DNA of 26,434 nucleotides from JANNHP01 sp031404455 (GTDB lineage: Bacteria > Planctomycetota > JAJSAM01 > JAJVHW01). Below, piece by piece: positions 15,655-25,283 of the stretch. The translations under genes and the position numbers were made by a program. Each line of letters opens with the position of its first letter. Position 1 is the stretch's first letter. Location: NCBI GenBank assembly GCA_031404455.1, contig JANNHP010000020.1, positions 1-26,434 of the forward strand. Reading direction: 5' to 3'. The notes beneath the pieces were generated by a model. It saw nothing but the letters and a program-made list of their open reading frames with translations, had not been told where the DNA came from and did not search any database.

Positions 15655-17892
15655 CTAGGAGAGGTCGGCCGGATCGACGTCGATGACGGCGTCGGTCCCG
15701 CCCGCATGGCGCGCGAACCGCGCGAGGCGCAGCACTGCGGCGTGCTGCACCGCGGCGTCGGCGGCCTTCACGACGCAGTGCCAGCGGAAGCGCTCCTTCA
15801 CCCGGGCGAGCGCGCACGGTGCCGGCCCGAGGATCTCGGCCGCGCCCGGCGGCAGGGACTCGCGCAGCGCCCTGACGATGTCGTCGCAGCGCTCGCGCGC
15901 CGACTCCTCTACGCGCGAGGAGACGACCACGCGCACGAGACGCGTGTACGGCGGCCACCCGTAACGCTTGCGCTCGGCGAGCTCGTCCGCGGCGAAGCCG
16001 TCGTAGTCGTGGTTCGCGGCGCGGACGAGCGCGGTGTGACGCGGCTGATACGTCTGCACGACCACCCGGCCGGCGTTGCCAGCGCGACCCGCGCGCCCCG
16101 CCACCTGCGCGACGAGCTGGAACGTCCGCTCGGACGCGCGGAAGTCCGGGAGCGAGAGGCCCGTGTCGGCCGAGATGACGCCGACCACGGTCACGCCCGG
16201 GAAGTGCAGGCCCTTCGCGATCATCTGCGTGCCCACGAGAATGTCGATCTCGCCCCGCCCGAACGCGGACAGCACGCGCTCGTACGAGTCGCGGTCGTGC
16301 ATCGAGTCGCTGTCCATGCGCGCGACGCGCACGCCGGGGAAGACGCTGTGCACCACGTCCTCGAGGCGCTCGGTGCCGGCGCCGAGACGCGCGATGCCCG
16401 GCGCGCCGCAGCCCGGGCAGCCGCGCGGCGGCTGCGATTCGCGCCCGCAGTGATGGCAGAGCACCGTGCCGCGCGCGCGGTGGAGCGTCATCGAGACGCT
16501 GCAGCGCGGGCAGGCCACGCCGGTTCCGCAGCGGCCGCAGTAGAGACTCGTCGCGAAGCCGCGCCGGTTGAGGAAGAGGATCGCCTGCCGCCGCTCGTTC
16601 AGCGCCCGCCGCAGGAGGTCGACGAGGCGGCGCGAGAGCATCGACGTCCGCTTCGTCTCGCGCTCCTCCTCCACGAGGTCCACGATCTCGACGCGCGGCA
16701 GCTTGGCGCCCACGCGGGCCGGGAGCCTGAGCAGTTCCATCTCGCCCGCATTCGCGGCGTGGCGGCTTTCGAGCGACGGCGTCGCCGATCCGAGGATCAC
16801 GACCGCGCCCGCGCGGCGCGCCCGCTCGATCGCCACCTCGCGCGCGTGGTAGCGCGGCGCCGACTGCTGCTTGAACGAGGGCTCGTGCTCCTCGTCGAGG
16901 ACGACGAGGCCGAGCGAGGGGACCGGCGCGAAGACCGCGGAACGCGGCCCGATGACGACGTCGGCGCCGCCCGCGCGGATCGCGCGCCACTGGCGCCGCC
17001 GCTCGGCGTCGGTGAGGGCACTGTGCAGCACGGCGACGCGGTCGAACCAGCCGCGAAAGCGCGCCACGGTCTGCGGCGTCAGCGCGATCTCGGGCACGAG
17101 CACGATCGCCTGCCGCCCGCCGCCGATGCACTCGCGGATCGCGCGCAGGTACACCTCCGTCTTCCCGCTGCCGGTGACGCCGAGCAGCAGGAGGATCCGC
17201 GATCGCACCGCCGCGAGCGCCTCGGACACGCGGGCCAAGGCGTTCGTCTGGGCGTCGGTCAGCGTGACGTCCGCGGGCGCCTCGGGCAGCGCTCCCGCGA
17301 ACGGGTCGCTGTCGACCGAGCGCCCCGCGATCTCGAGGAGTCCGGCCTTCGCCAGCGTGCGCACCGGAGAGTCCGTGCACTGCGCGGCGCGGACGAGGTC
17401 GCGGACCGCGAGGCCCTCCGGGTGGTCGAGGAGCACTCGCAGCACCCGGCTGCGCTTCACGTGCTTCTCCACGAACGCGGCGGCGCGCGCCTCGGCCTCG
17501 TCGCGCGTCACGACGAGTCGCGCGGTCGCGACCGTCGCCTCCGCCGTCTCGGCGCGCACGCCGCCCGGCACGCACGCCGACAGCGCCTCGCCCCACGAGC
17601 ACGCGTACGTGTCGGCGATCCAGCGCGCGAGCGCCAGCATCTCGCCGTCGACGAGCGGGCCGTCGTCGAGGAGGGCCTCCACCTCCTTCACCGCGACCGG
17701 TTTCCCGCCGGGCGCCGCATCCGGGGCCTCGGCGAAGCCCACGCACCATCCCGCCATCGGTCTCGGGCCGAACGCGACGCGCACCCGGCGCCCCGGCTCG
17801 ATCCCGTCGCGCAAGCGCTCGGGGACCGCGTACGTGAACTCGGTGTCCACGGGCACGGGCAGGCAGACGGCGGCGAAGCGCTTGTCGAGCAT
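15655..17892 (-). CDS. priA: Primosomal replication-restart helicase PriA
   Basis: 745 aa from the ATG at 17892, close to E. coli PriA (732 aa). The N-terminal 3'-DNA-binding domain contains VCLPVPVDTEFTYAVPERLR. The superfamily 2 helicase core has Walker A GVTGSGKT (238-245), DEEH (333-336), GSATPS, and later GTQMIAKGLHFPGVTVVG and QVAGRAGRAGNAG motifs. Eight zinc-binding cysteines are all present: C452, C455, C461, C464, C479, C482, C492 and C495. PriA recognises stalled forks and D-loops and starts reloading of the replicative helicase. Nothing is missing. The very long frame that continues upstream to 21054 is not real coding; it crosses the divergent gene and runs in another frame over the kinase. 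An inverted-repeat element touches its 3' end. Confidence 0.97.
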   Translation of the reverse strand: MLDKRFAAVCLPVPVDTEFTYAVPERLRDGIEPGRRVRVAFGPRPMAGWCVGFAEAPDAAPGGKPVAVKEVEALLDDGPLVDGEMLALARWIADTYACSWGEALSACVPGGVRAETAEATVATARLVVTRDEAEARAAAFVEKHVKRSRVLRVLLDHPEGLAVRDLVRAAQCTDSPVRTLAKAGLLEIAGRSVDSDPFAGALPEAPADVTLTDAQTNALARVSEALAAVRSRILLLLGVTGSGKTEVYLRAIRECIGGGRQAIVLVPEIALTPQTVARFRGWFDRVAVLHSALTDAERRRQWRAIRAGGADVVIGPRSAVFAPVPSLGLVVLDEEHEPSFKQQSAPRYHAREVAIERARRAGAVVILGSATPSLESRHAANAGEMELLRLPARVGAKLPRVEIVDLVEEERETKRTSMLSRRLVDLLRRALNERRQAILFLNRRGFATSLYCGRCGTGVACPRCSVSMTLHRARGTVLCHHCGRESQPPRGCPGCGAPGIARLGAGTERLEDVVHSVFPGVRVARMDSDSMHDRDSYERVLSAFGRGEIDILVGTQMIAKGLHFPGVTVVGVISADTGLSLPDFRASERTFQLVAQVAGRAGRAGNAGRVVVQTYQPRHTALVRAANHDYDGFAADELAERKRYGWPPYTRLVRVVVSSRVEESARERCDDIVRALRESLPPGAAEILGPAPCALARVKERFRWHCVVKAADAAVQHAAVLRLARFARHAGGTDAVIDVDPADLS

Positions 17893-17994
17893 CGGGGAGG
17901 ACGAGGCTACTTGCGATGTCGGACGCGACGGCCCCGGTTCCTCCCGTCGCGCCCGGCCGCGTCCCGGCGTCTCGCCTGCGCTACCATCGCCGCC

Positions 17995-18885
17995 GTGATC
18001 GCGGTCTCGACCTCCTGGAACGCCGAACGCCACGCAGGATGGGCGCCCGCCGCAGCGGAACTGCTCCGTCTCGGTCACGCCGCGGTCGCGCTCGACGGCG
18101 CGGCGCTCCACTGCGACGCCGCGGCCGCGCGGCGGATCGTTCGCGAGGCGAAGGGCGAGATCGTGGCGCTCTTCGCGCCGGAGCCGCGCCGCGACGACGC
18201 GGGCCGCGTCGCGTCCGACGGACTCGTCTCGCCGCGCCCCGAGAACCGCGCGCTTGCGATCCGCGCCGCCGTCGCCGCGGCGGGTGCGGGACTCGAAGCC
18301 GGGACGACTCGGATCGTGCTGCGCGCGGGCGAACTGCCCGTCCTCGAACCCGGACGCGAGGCGCGATGGATCGACCGGCTCGCGCGCGAGGGACGGACGG
18401 ACGACCTGGTCCGCGAGATCGACGCGTCGCTCGCCGCGGACCGCTCCGACCGCGACCGCTTCGTCGAAGGGCTCTGCCGCGCGCTCTTCGACCTCGCCCG
18501 CGCCGTCCCTGACGCGCACTGGTGCCTCGAGACGCCGTCCCGCGCCAGCGGATTCCCGCGCCCCGACGAGGCCGAGGTCGTCTTCGGCGAACTGCCGGGA
18601 CGCCGCATCGGCTACTGGCACCACGCTGCGCACGCCGCGCGGCTCGCGGCGCTCGGCGCGGTCCGTGCCGAGGAGTGGCTCGCGCGGCTCGGTTCGCGCG
18701 CCGCGGGCGTCACGATCTCGGACTGGAGCCCATCCGCGTCCGCGCTGCCGCCGGGCGCCGGCGTCGTCGCGTGGACGGCGCTCCGCGCGCAGCTCACCGC
18801 GGCGATGCCGCGCGTCCTCGTCCTCGATCCGTCGTTCCCTGCCCCTCTCCTCGCCGACGCGGTGCGCGAGGCGGCCGCGTACTGA
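17995..18885 (+). CDS. Putative sugar-phosphate isomerase/epimerase-like TIM-barrel protein
   Basis: 296 aa from a GTG at 17995. The beginning VIAVSTSWNAERHAGWAPAA and the following LLRLGHAAVALDG are typical of xylose-isomerase-like (AP endonuclease 2 family) TIM barrels, where strand 1 ends in a short polar loop. Later candidate barrel strands include EIVALFAPEPR, HWCLETPSRAS, RRIGYWHHAAHAA, GVTISDWSPSA and PRVLVLDPSF. The region after ENRALAIRAAVAAAGAG fits the helix before strand 3. Metal-ligand residues cannot be assigned with confidence, although E (CLET), H (WHHAAH) and D (ISDW) lie at strand ends. It is divergent from priA across 102 nt, and its stop lies 3 nt before the first REP-like repeat. 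The much longer frame upstream is antisense to priA. Confidence 0.6.
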   Translation: MIAVSTSWNAERHAGWAPAAAELLRLGHAAVALDGAALHCDAAAARRIVREAKGEIVALFAPEPRRDDAGRVASDGLVSPRPENRALAIRAAVAAAGAGLEAGTTRIVLRAGELPVLEPGREARWIDRLAREGRTDDLVREIDASLAADRSDRDRFVEGLCRALFDLARAVPDAHWCLETPSRASGFPRPDEAEVVFGELPGRRIGYWHHAAHAARLAALGAVRAEEWLARLGSRAAGVTISDWSPSASALPPGAGVVAWTALRAQLTAAMPRVLVLDPSFPAPLLADAVREAAAY

Positions 18886-18888
18886 GCC

Positions 18889-19044
18889 GGGGACGGTCCT
18901 GACTTTCGATACTTTTGAGCCCAACTCGGGGACGGTCCTGAGCGAACTTCTCGCGCCCGCGCCGAGCCCAGGTCGAGCTCGAGAAGATCGAACAAGTCCG
19001 AAAGTCAGGACCGTCCCCGAAAGTCCGAAAGTCAGGACCGTCCC
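18889..19044. repeat. REP-like repeat cluster, four copies in two orientations
   Basis: The unit GGGGACGGTCCTGACTTTCG, continuing into a GGACTT-like end, appears forward at 18889-18914. A shorter forward copy (GGGGACGGTCCTGA) is at 18928-18941. Two inverted copies lie at 18994-19018 and 19021-19044, the last two in tandem with a 27-nt period. Each unit holds the palindromic core GGACGGTCC. The outer copies face each other and could fold into a large hairpin. This matches the general form of REP/REPIN elements spread by RAYT transposases. No such transposase is in the window. The cluster separates two convergent genes and overlaps the last codons of the kinase gene. Confidence 0.8.
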
Positions 19045-22000
19045 TGCGGCAACGGCAGGCGGACCGTCACGGTCGTGCCCTCGCCGCGACGGCTCTCGAT
19101 CGCGATCGTGCCGCCGAGGTCTTCGATGGCGCGCTTGCAGATCGCGAGCCCGAGGCCCGTGCCCTTCGTCTTCGTCGAGAGGTACGGCTCGAAGAGGCGC
19201 GGCAGGATCTCGTCCGGGATGCCCGGGCCGTCGTCGCCGATCGTCAGGACGAGCGACGCGCCCTCCTGCGCGAGCCGCGCCGTCAGCGTGCCCTTCCTCC
19301 CCTCGAGCGCCTCGACGGCGTTGTTCGCGAGGTTGACGAGCACGCGGCGCAGTTCGTCGGGATCGGCGGGGAGCGACGGCAGCGGACGTCCGATCTCGCG
19401 CTGGATGACGAGCGACTCGGCGCCGCGCCAGAGGTCGAGGACCTCGTCGAGGAGCGACGCCACGTCCACGGGCTCGCGCCGCCGGTTCGGGAACCGCGCG
19501 AAATCGCTGAACGCCGTGGCGATGCGCTGGAGCGACTCCGTCTGCCGCACGATGAGTTCGACGCCGCGCTCGAGCACTTCGTCGAACTGCGGCACCTTGT
19601 CGCGCCACGCGCGGCGCAGGTGCTCGGCGGCGAGGCGCATCGGCGTGAGCGGGTTCTTCACCTCGTGCGCGACCTGCCTCGCCATGTCGCGCCAGGCCGC
19701 CTCCTTCTCCGCCTTGACGAGCTTCGCGCGGCTCTCGCCGAGGTCGCGCTGCATCTGGTTGAACGCGGTGACGACTTCGCCGAGCTCGTCGGGCCCGGCG
19801 CCGGGGACGGGACGCTCGAGGTCGCCGCGGGCCACGCGCCGCGCCGCCTCCGTCAGGTCCGAGAGCGGCTTCGTCAGACGCCGCGCGAGCAGGATGCCCA
19901 CCGCCACCGCTGCGACGAGGCTTGCGAGGTAGAGGCCGAGGACCGCCGTCATCGCGCTCGCGAGCTCCGCGTCGCGCAGACGCCGCTGGTGGAGGAGCGG
20001 CACGGAGACGGCGCCGGTCACCTCGCCGTCCGACGCGACGCGCAGCGCCGCGTAGCCCACGTCGAATCCGAAGCCGCCGACCGACGCCTCCGTGCGCTCG
20101 AACGGCTGCCCGGAGAGGAAGAGGTTGCGGTAGACGGGGCCGGGGAGCCGCGTCGGGAGGAGTTCCGTGTCGAAGAGGCCCTGGTCGGACCCCGCGACGA
20201 GCCGCGGGCCGATGAACACGTTCGCGTGGTGGCCGATGGCGTACGCGATCGAGCGGATGTCGCGCACCGGACCGCCGATCGGCGGGAGATCGGCGAGCGC
20301 CTCGACGACGTTGCGCTCGTGCAGCGCGGATCGCAGGAGAGCGATCGCCTCGCCGAGCTCGCGCCGCGTCGTCTCCTCCACGCGCTCCTGGGCGATGGCC
20401 CGGTTCGCCCACGCGAGGATCGAGAGCGGAAGCGCCGCGACGAGAACGTAGGAGATGACGAGGCGCTGCACGAGTCGGAGACGCGCACGTCGCGCCCACG
20501 ACCGCGCGGTCGCCAGGAGCGCGACGAGCGACACGATCGCGCCGAAGAGCGAGATCCGCGTGGCGCGCAGGACGAGCGCCCACGCGCCGCCCGTGTCGTA
20601 GGAGAACGCGTGGATCGCCGTGACCGCGCCGTCCTCGACATCGGCCCGGACGAAGACTTCGAGCTCCCGGTCGGGACGCGCGGCGGCGCGCCACGTCTCG
20701 TGCGGAGCCGCCGAGACGGCGCGCAGGAGATCCGGGTCGAGCGGCGAGCCGGCGGGGCGATACGGATCGTCGGTGTCGATGAGGACGCCCGCGGGCGAGT
20801 ACACCGTCACGGCGAGCGGCGGCGCCTCGCGGTCGTCGGGCGCGTGCGTGGCCCCGAGGATACGTAGCTCCGGCAGCGTCGTGGCCGGCGGTCGCACCTC
20901 GAGGACGACGCGGAGCGTCGCCGCGGGACGTCCGCCGGCCTCGACCTTCGTCTCGCCGACGATCCACCGGCCGTCGGCGCCCGAGCCCCGGCCCGGCAGC
21001 GGTTCCGCGGAGACCTCGCCCGGCGGGGGATACGACGCGGGATCGGGCAGCCACGTGGCCGGAGGCAGGTCGGCGCTGAAGCGCTGCGGGTCGCCGAACC
21101 CGACGAGCGGAGCGATCTCGAGCGACGAACCGCCCGGGCGCCGCGCGAGCGGGCTCTTCGCCCAGAGCGTGAGGGCGAGGTCCCGCGGGAGGCGTCCCGC
21201 GCTCAGCGCGCTCTGGAAGCGCGGATCGGCGGCGGCGCCCTCCAGCGCGTCGGCGACGAAGAGCCGTTCGGCGCCGATCGTCCGCGAGACGCGGTCGCCG
21301 GCCTCGCGCTCGACGGACTTCCGCGTCGCCTCCTGCAGTTCGGCGTCGAGCGGCGCGAAGACCGCGGCTGCGGCGCCGATCGGGACGAGGGCGGCACGCG
21401 CGGCCACGCCGGTCCCCGCGAGACTCGCCGCGAAAGCGGCCGCGAGCCCGGCCACCGCGAAGACGCCGAGCGCCGCGGCGTGCGGCGCGTCAAGCTGGAT
21501 CGGGGCCGCGACGAGCGCCAGGACGAGCGAGACCGCGAGCGCCCGCGCGGCCGGGAGGCGCCCGGCGGGAGGAACGAGCGCCCACGCCGCCTCGATCGCG
21601 AAGACGGCCGCCATCCCCGCTGCGACGAGCGCGGCGAGCATCGTCGACGACGCCGCGCGCGGGAGCACGGTGTCCGCCGAGAAGAACTCCACGCGCGAGT
21701 TGACGACGGCGTCGTCCACGAGTGCCGCGAGTCCGAGGCGGCACGCGAGCGCCGCCGCGAGGGCGACGGCCAGCGTGCGCCAGAGCGGCCCGGGTGTCGC
21801 CGGCGTCTCGTGCGCCGCGCGGCGGAGGTTCGCGGCGGCGAGGCAGAGCGCCGCGCACGTGAGGAGGAACGACATCGGCGAGCCCGCGAGATCGAGAACC
21901 AAGGGGCGCGAGTAGCGGCCCGCGTCCGTCAGTGCGCCGACGCCCGCGACCTGCGAGAGCGGGACGAGCCCGAGCGCCGCGCGGGCGCCGAGCGCGATCG

Positions 22001-22817
22001 CCGCCCGCACGATCCGGGCCGCGCCGGCCCGCGACATCGCGGCCGTCTCGCGCCAGAGCGCCGCGGCTACGAGGAGCGTCAGCGCGCCGAAGATCGCCGC
22101 GCGGCGACGGTCGGCGGCTTCGTCGACCGCCTCGTTCCAGCTCTCGACCGAGAGCCCGCGCACGTCGAGGCGCGCGAACTCGCCGCCGAAGGCAGAGGAC
22201 AGCGGTTCGCCCTCGGTCGGACCCGGCGGCAGCACCGCGAGGTCCTCGGCCACGCGGAACTGCCGCGCCACGTCATCGGCGAGGCTCGACCGCGTCAGCG
22301 CGCGGTTGCGCAGCGGGAACCGGACCTCGAACGGAACGTGGCAGACGGCGAGGAACGGCACCCCGTCGTTCAGACGCGGCGATGCGCGCGCCCGCCGCAC
22401 CGCGACGCGCCGCGACGTGGACGTCTCCGCGAGCCACGTGCCATCGCTCGTGCGCGGCATTGCGGCGAAAGCCGCGTCGTCGATCGTCGCGCCGGACCAC
22501 GCGAGCACGTGCGCGTTGACGTCCTCGAGGAAGAGGCCCGCGCCGTCGGGAAGCGGCACGTCCGCGAGCGCCGCGAAGAGCGCGCCCGGATCCGTGACGT
22601 CGGCGGTGGCGCGGATCGCTGCGTCCGCCGCCGCGGCCGCCCGGCGTTCGATCGCGAGGAGTGCGGCGGAGAGGCTCTCGCGCGCGGGACCGACATCGCG
22701 GTCGACCTCCACCTCGCCCGCGGCTGCGCGATCGCGGCTCGCGACGATCTCACTCGCGGCCAGCGAGGCGAGGAGAGCCGCGACGAGGACGGCGACGGTC
22801 CCGCGCGCGCGCGTCAC
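19032..22817 (-). CDS. Large polytopic NtrY-like sensor histidine kinase
   Basis: 1261 aa from a GTG whose TGA overlap (GTGA) couples it to the upstream gene. The N-terminal half has a first helix (about 8-24), an extracytoplasmic region to about 235, and about seven to eight helices between about 240 and 500. A second extracytoplasmic region follows (about 505-750), then two helices (about 752-810), a third outer region (about 815-945) and a last helix. HAMP is at about 975-1030. The kinase core has the H-box HEVKNPLTPMRL with H1051, an N-box NLANNAVEALEG, G1 DDGPGIPDE and G2 GTGLGLAICKRA. The H-box wording is NtrY/NtrB-like. The likely partner is the sigma54 response regulator at the head of the same operon. 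At 1261 aa it is far larger than NtrY (about 750 aa) because of the additional helices. The final residues and stop come from a REP-like repeat. Confidence 0.92.
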   Translation of the reverse strand: MTRARGTVAVLVAALLASLAASEIVASRDRAAAGEVEVDRDVGPARESLSAALLAIERRAAAAADAAIRATADVTDPGALFAALADVPLPDGAGLFLEDVNAHVLAWSGATIDDAAFAAMPRTSDGTWLAETSTSRRVAVRRARASPRLNDGVPFLAVCHVPFEVRFPLRNRALTRSSLADDVARQFRVAEDLAVLPPGPTEGEPLSSAFGGEFARLDVRGLSVESWNEAVDEAADRRRAAIFGALTLLVAAALWRETAAMSRAGAARIVRAAIALGARAALGLVPLSQVAGVGALTDAGRYSRPLVLDLAGSPMSFLLTCAALCLAAANLRRAAHETPATPGPLWRTLAVALAAALACRLGLAALVDDAVVNSRVEFFSADTVLPRAASSTMLAALVAAGMAAVFAIEAAWALVPPAGRLPAARALAVSLVLALVAAPIQLDAPHAAALGVFAVAGLAAAFAASLAGTGVAARAALVPIGAAAAVFAPLDAELQEATRKSVEREAGDRVSRTIGAERLFVADALEGAAADPRFQSALSAGRLPRDLALTLWAKSPLARRPGGSSLEIAPLVGFGDPQRFSADLPPATWLPDPASYPPPGEVSAEPLPGRGSGADGRWIVGETKVEAGGRPAATLRVVLEVRPPATTLPELRILGATHAPDDREAPPLAVTVYSPAGVLIDTDDPYRPAGSPLDPDLLRAVSAAPHETWRAAARPDRELEVFVRADVEDGAVTAIHAFSYDTGGAWALVLRATRISLFGAIVSLVALLATARSWARRARLRLVQRLVISYVLVAALPLSILAWANRAIAQERVEETTRRELGEAIALLRSALHERNVVEALADLPPIGGPVRDIRSIAYAIGHHANVFIGPRLVAGSDQGLFDTELLPTRLPGPVYRNLFLSGQPFERTEASVGGFGFDVGYAALRVASDGEVTGAVSVPLLHQRRLRDAELASAMTAVLGLYLASLVAAVAVGILLARRLTKPLSDLTEAARRVARGDLERPVPGAGPDELGEVVTAFNQMQRDLGESRAKLVKAEKEAAWRDMARQVAHEVKNPLTPMRLAAEHLRRAWRDKVPQFDEVLERGVELIVRQTESLQRIATAFSDFARFPNRRREPVDVASLLDEVLDLWRGAESLVIQREIGRPLPSLPADPDELRRVLVNLANNAVEALEGRKGTLTARLAQEGASLVLTIGDDGPGIPDEILPRLFEPYLSTKTKGTGLGLAICKRAIEDLGGTIAIESRRGEGTTVTVRLPLPQGRS

Positions 22818-23308
22818 AGTTCGACGGCGAGCTTGACCAGCGGGTACTTGTCCTCGGCGCTGCCGACGGTGACGTAGAGCTTCCCGGTCTTGCCCTTCTC
22901 CTCGCCGTTGCCGCGCACGGTGACCTTGAAGCTCGCGACGCTCTCCTCGGCCTTCATCTCCTTCAGGTCCACCGTGATCGACTTCTTCGACTCGAAGTAC
23001 TTCTTGAGCACGCCGCGCGCCTGCTCGACCGAGTAGGCGCCGTCGTCCTTGCCGAGTGCCAGCGTGAGCTTCGAGCCCTTCGCGACGCGCACGAGGAGCA
23101 GCGTCTCGCTCTTCTGCTCGAACTCCGCCGCGATGTCCTTCAGCGCCTTCTCGCGCCTCTCCTTCTCCTTCTTCCGCCGCTCCTCCTTGCGCTTCTGCTC
23201 TTCCTCCTTGTCGTCGCCCGCGACGGCCGCCGGCGCAAGGCAGCGGACGGGCAGCGCCACCACGAGTCCGGCGAGGACGAGCGCGGCGCAGAGTGCCGCG
23301 ACTCTCAC
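22814..23308 (-). CDS. Exported Lys/Glu-rich protein with DUF4783-like C-terminal domain
   Basis: 164 aa from a GTG that overlaps the upstream stop (GTGA), with another GTGA overlap to the kinase downstream. The signal peptide is MRVAALCAALVLAGLVVALP, with cleavage near AVA|GDD. Residues about 33-60 form a highly charged helix (EEEQKRKEERRKKEKERREK), probably a coiled coil. The C-terminal 100 residues have the pattern YSVEQARGVLKKYFESK, then SFKVTVRGNG, GKLYVTVGS and YPLVKLAVEL. This resembles DUF4783/NTF2-like proteins (YS..QA..iL..FF, then alternating strands). The match is from memory of the family pattern and is moderate. Its Lys content is much higher than its neighbours'. Position suggests a periplasmic ligand or accessory factor for the kinase (inference). 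Confidence 0.8.
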   Translation of the reverse strand: MRVAALCAALVLAGLVVALPVRCLAPAAVAGDDKEEEQKRKEERRKKEKERREKALKDIAAEFEQKSETLLLVRVAKGSKLTLALGKDDGAYSVEQARGVLKKYFESKKSITVDLKEMKAEESVASFKVTVRGNGEEKGKTGKLYVTVGSAEDKYPLVKLAVEL

Positions 23309-25283
23309 TGTTCTTCCTTTCGCGGCGTCGTCCGGAGAGCGACGTGCACGCCGAGGAGCTCGGCGAGCGCGCGCGCCGCGTCGGCTCGCTGCGGCGAGAC
23401 GAGGTCGGGCGTCGAGAGGAGGTACATCGCGTAGCCCTCGGCCGCCTCGTCGCGGCGGCCGGCGGCTTCGTCCTCGCGCGCCTTGACGAGGTGGGGCAGC
23501 GCCGCGTCCTCCGCGGCCTCGCGAACGAGACCGACCGCGGCCGCGGCGAAGCGGTCGGCTGCCTTCTCGGCCATCACGGCGTCGTCGGGCGTGTCGTCGG
23601 GGTCGGGAGCGACGCCGCCGGGCGCGAAGCCGTCGGAGACGGTCTCCTTGTGCTGGATGGAGCCGGTGATGTCGCGCGAGAGGAGCGAGCGTCCGCCGAA
23701 GACGAGATCGACGCGCGCGGTGATCGTGGCGGTCTTGACGAGCGTCGTGATGGTCATCACGTGATCGGAGTAGACGGGCTCCTCGAGGTCGCGCGGCGTC
23801 GCTGCCGCCTTCTGCCGGATGGCGAACTCGGCGTCCTTCGCGCGCGTGAGCTCCTCCTCGGCGCGATCGACTCGGAACTGCGCGGCCGCGAGCTTCGTCT
23901 GGTACTCGACCGAGCCGAGGCGCGGGTTGGCGCCTTCCTTCACGAAGCCCATGCCCTCCACGGCCTGGAGCCACTTGACCGCGTCGTTCCTCGCATCCTC
24001 CGCGGCGCGCAGCGCGGACGTCGCCTCGTCGATCTCGGAGACGAGCGCCGTGAACTCGGAATTGGGCGTGCGCGTCGTTCCCGTCTGCCACGAGACCTTC
24101 CGGTCCTCGCGGCCGACGCGGCCCTCGTTCGCGCGCGCGGCGGTGATCCGCCCGGTCAGCTCCGCGGCGCCGGGGTGCGCGCTGCGCGCCTCCGCGGTGT
24201 CGTCGACGGCGCGGAGCGGCAGTCCGCCGCCGAGCGAATCGATCGTCAGCCGCTCGCGCAGAGCGCGCGCGAGCCGCATCCCGTCCACGCGTCCGCCCGT
24301 CGCGTCCTCGAAAGGCGCGACGAGGATCGTGACCGTCGCGGCGGCGGCGATCCTGTCGAACGCGGGCGTCTTCACGTCGCCGCGCAGGCGCTTCGCCTCG
24401 ATCTCGAGCAGCGCCGCCGTCGCGGGACGCCGCGTCTCGCGCAGGTCGTGCGCCGCCGCCACGAGCCGGTCGACGAGACGGTCGCGCAGCGTGCGGACGA
24501 CGGTCGGGTGGAGACCGGCCTCGCCCGCGAACGCGAGTGCTGCGCGAAGCGCCGTCTCGTCGCCGGACGGGGTCTCCGCGACGAGGTCCCGCTCGATCTG
24601 ACGCCGCAGCGCGTCCGTCTTCGGCACCGGACGGTCGCCGATCTGCGCGCCGGTCAATTCGCGGACGGTCCGGTCGCGGTCGCGCACCGCCCACGCCTGC
24701 GCCGCGCGGTCCGCGCTGCGGTCGGCCTCGACGCGCAGCGTCGCTTCGCGGCGCAGACGGATGACGCCGTCCTGACCCTCGCCGCCCGCCGGCGCGATCG
24801 CCTGGGCCTCCGCGAGGAGGCGCTCCGCCGCGGCGGGGTCGGTCGCGAGGATCGTCTTCGCGCGCGCGGCGAGCTCCGCCGACTTGGCCGACGCGGCGAG
24901 GCGTCCGTCCACCTTCGCGTGCGCGTCGCGGACGATCGGGAGGTCCGGTGCGAAGTCGTCGGCGCGGTAGAGCTCGCCCCGCGCGCGGTCGATGTCGCCG
25001 GCGTCGGCGGCGCGCAGGGCCGCGGCCGCGTGCGCTGCGCCGGCGCGGGTCCTCGCGTTGAGCAGCTTCTCGCGCGCGACCGGGGAGCCGTCGGCGGCGC
25101 CCTCGCGTTCGTACGCGCGGACTGCCGCGTCGTAGTCGCCCGCGCGCAGGTAGTCGTCGCCGGTCAGGGTGACGCCGGGACCGGGCGTCTCCTCGTCGGA
25201 CGGAACGCCGGCGCACGCAGCGAGGACGAGGCCGATCGCGGCGAGAAGGGCCGCTTCGAGGGTGCAGGTCGCGCGGTGCCGCG

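Noticed and set aside
15580..15660. Terminator for priA on the minus strand
   Set aside because: An inverted repeat is present, but its loop is 32 nt and no T-tract follows on that strand.
18889..19044. CRISPR-like array
   Set aside because: Copies occur in both orientations with only one tandem pair and no unique spacers. No cas genes are present.
15655..21054. A 1799-codon minus-strand open frame
   Set aside because: Only the 15655-17892 part is a gene (priA). The rest is Arg-rich, crosses the divergent TIM-barrel gene and the repeat cluster, and lies out of frame over the kinase. It is open because of high GC.
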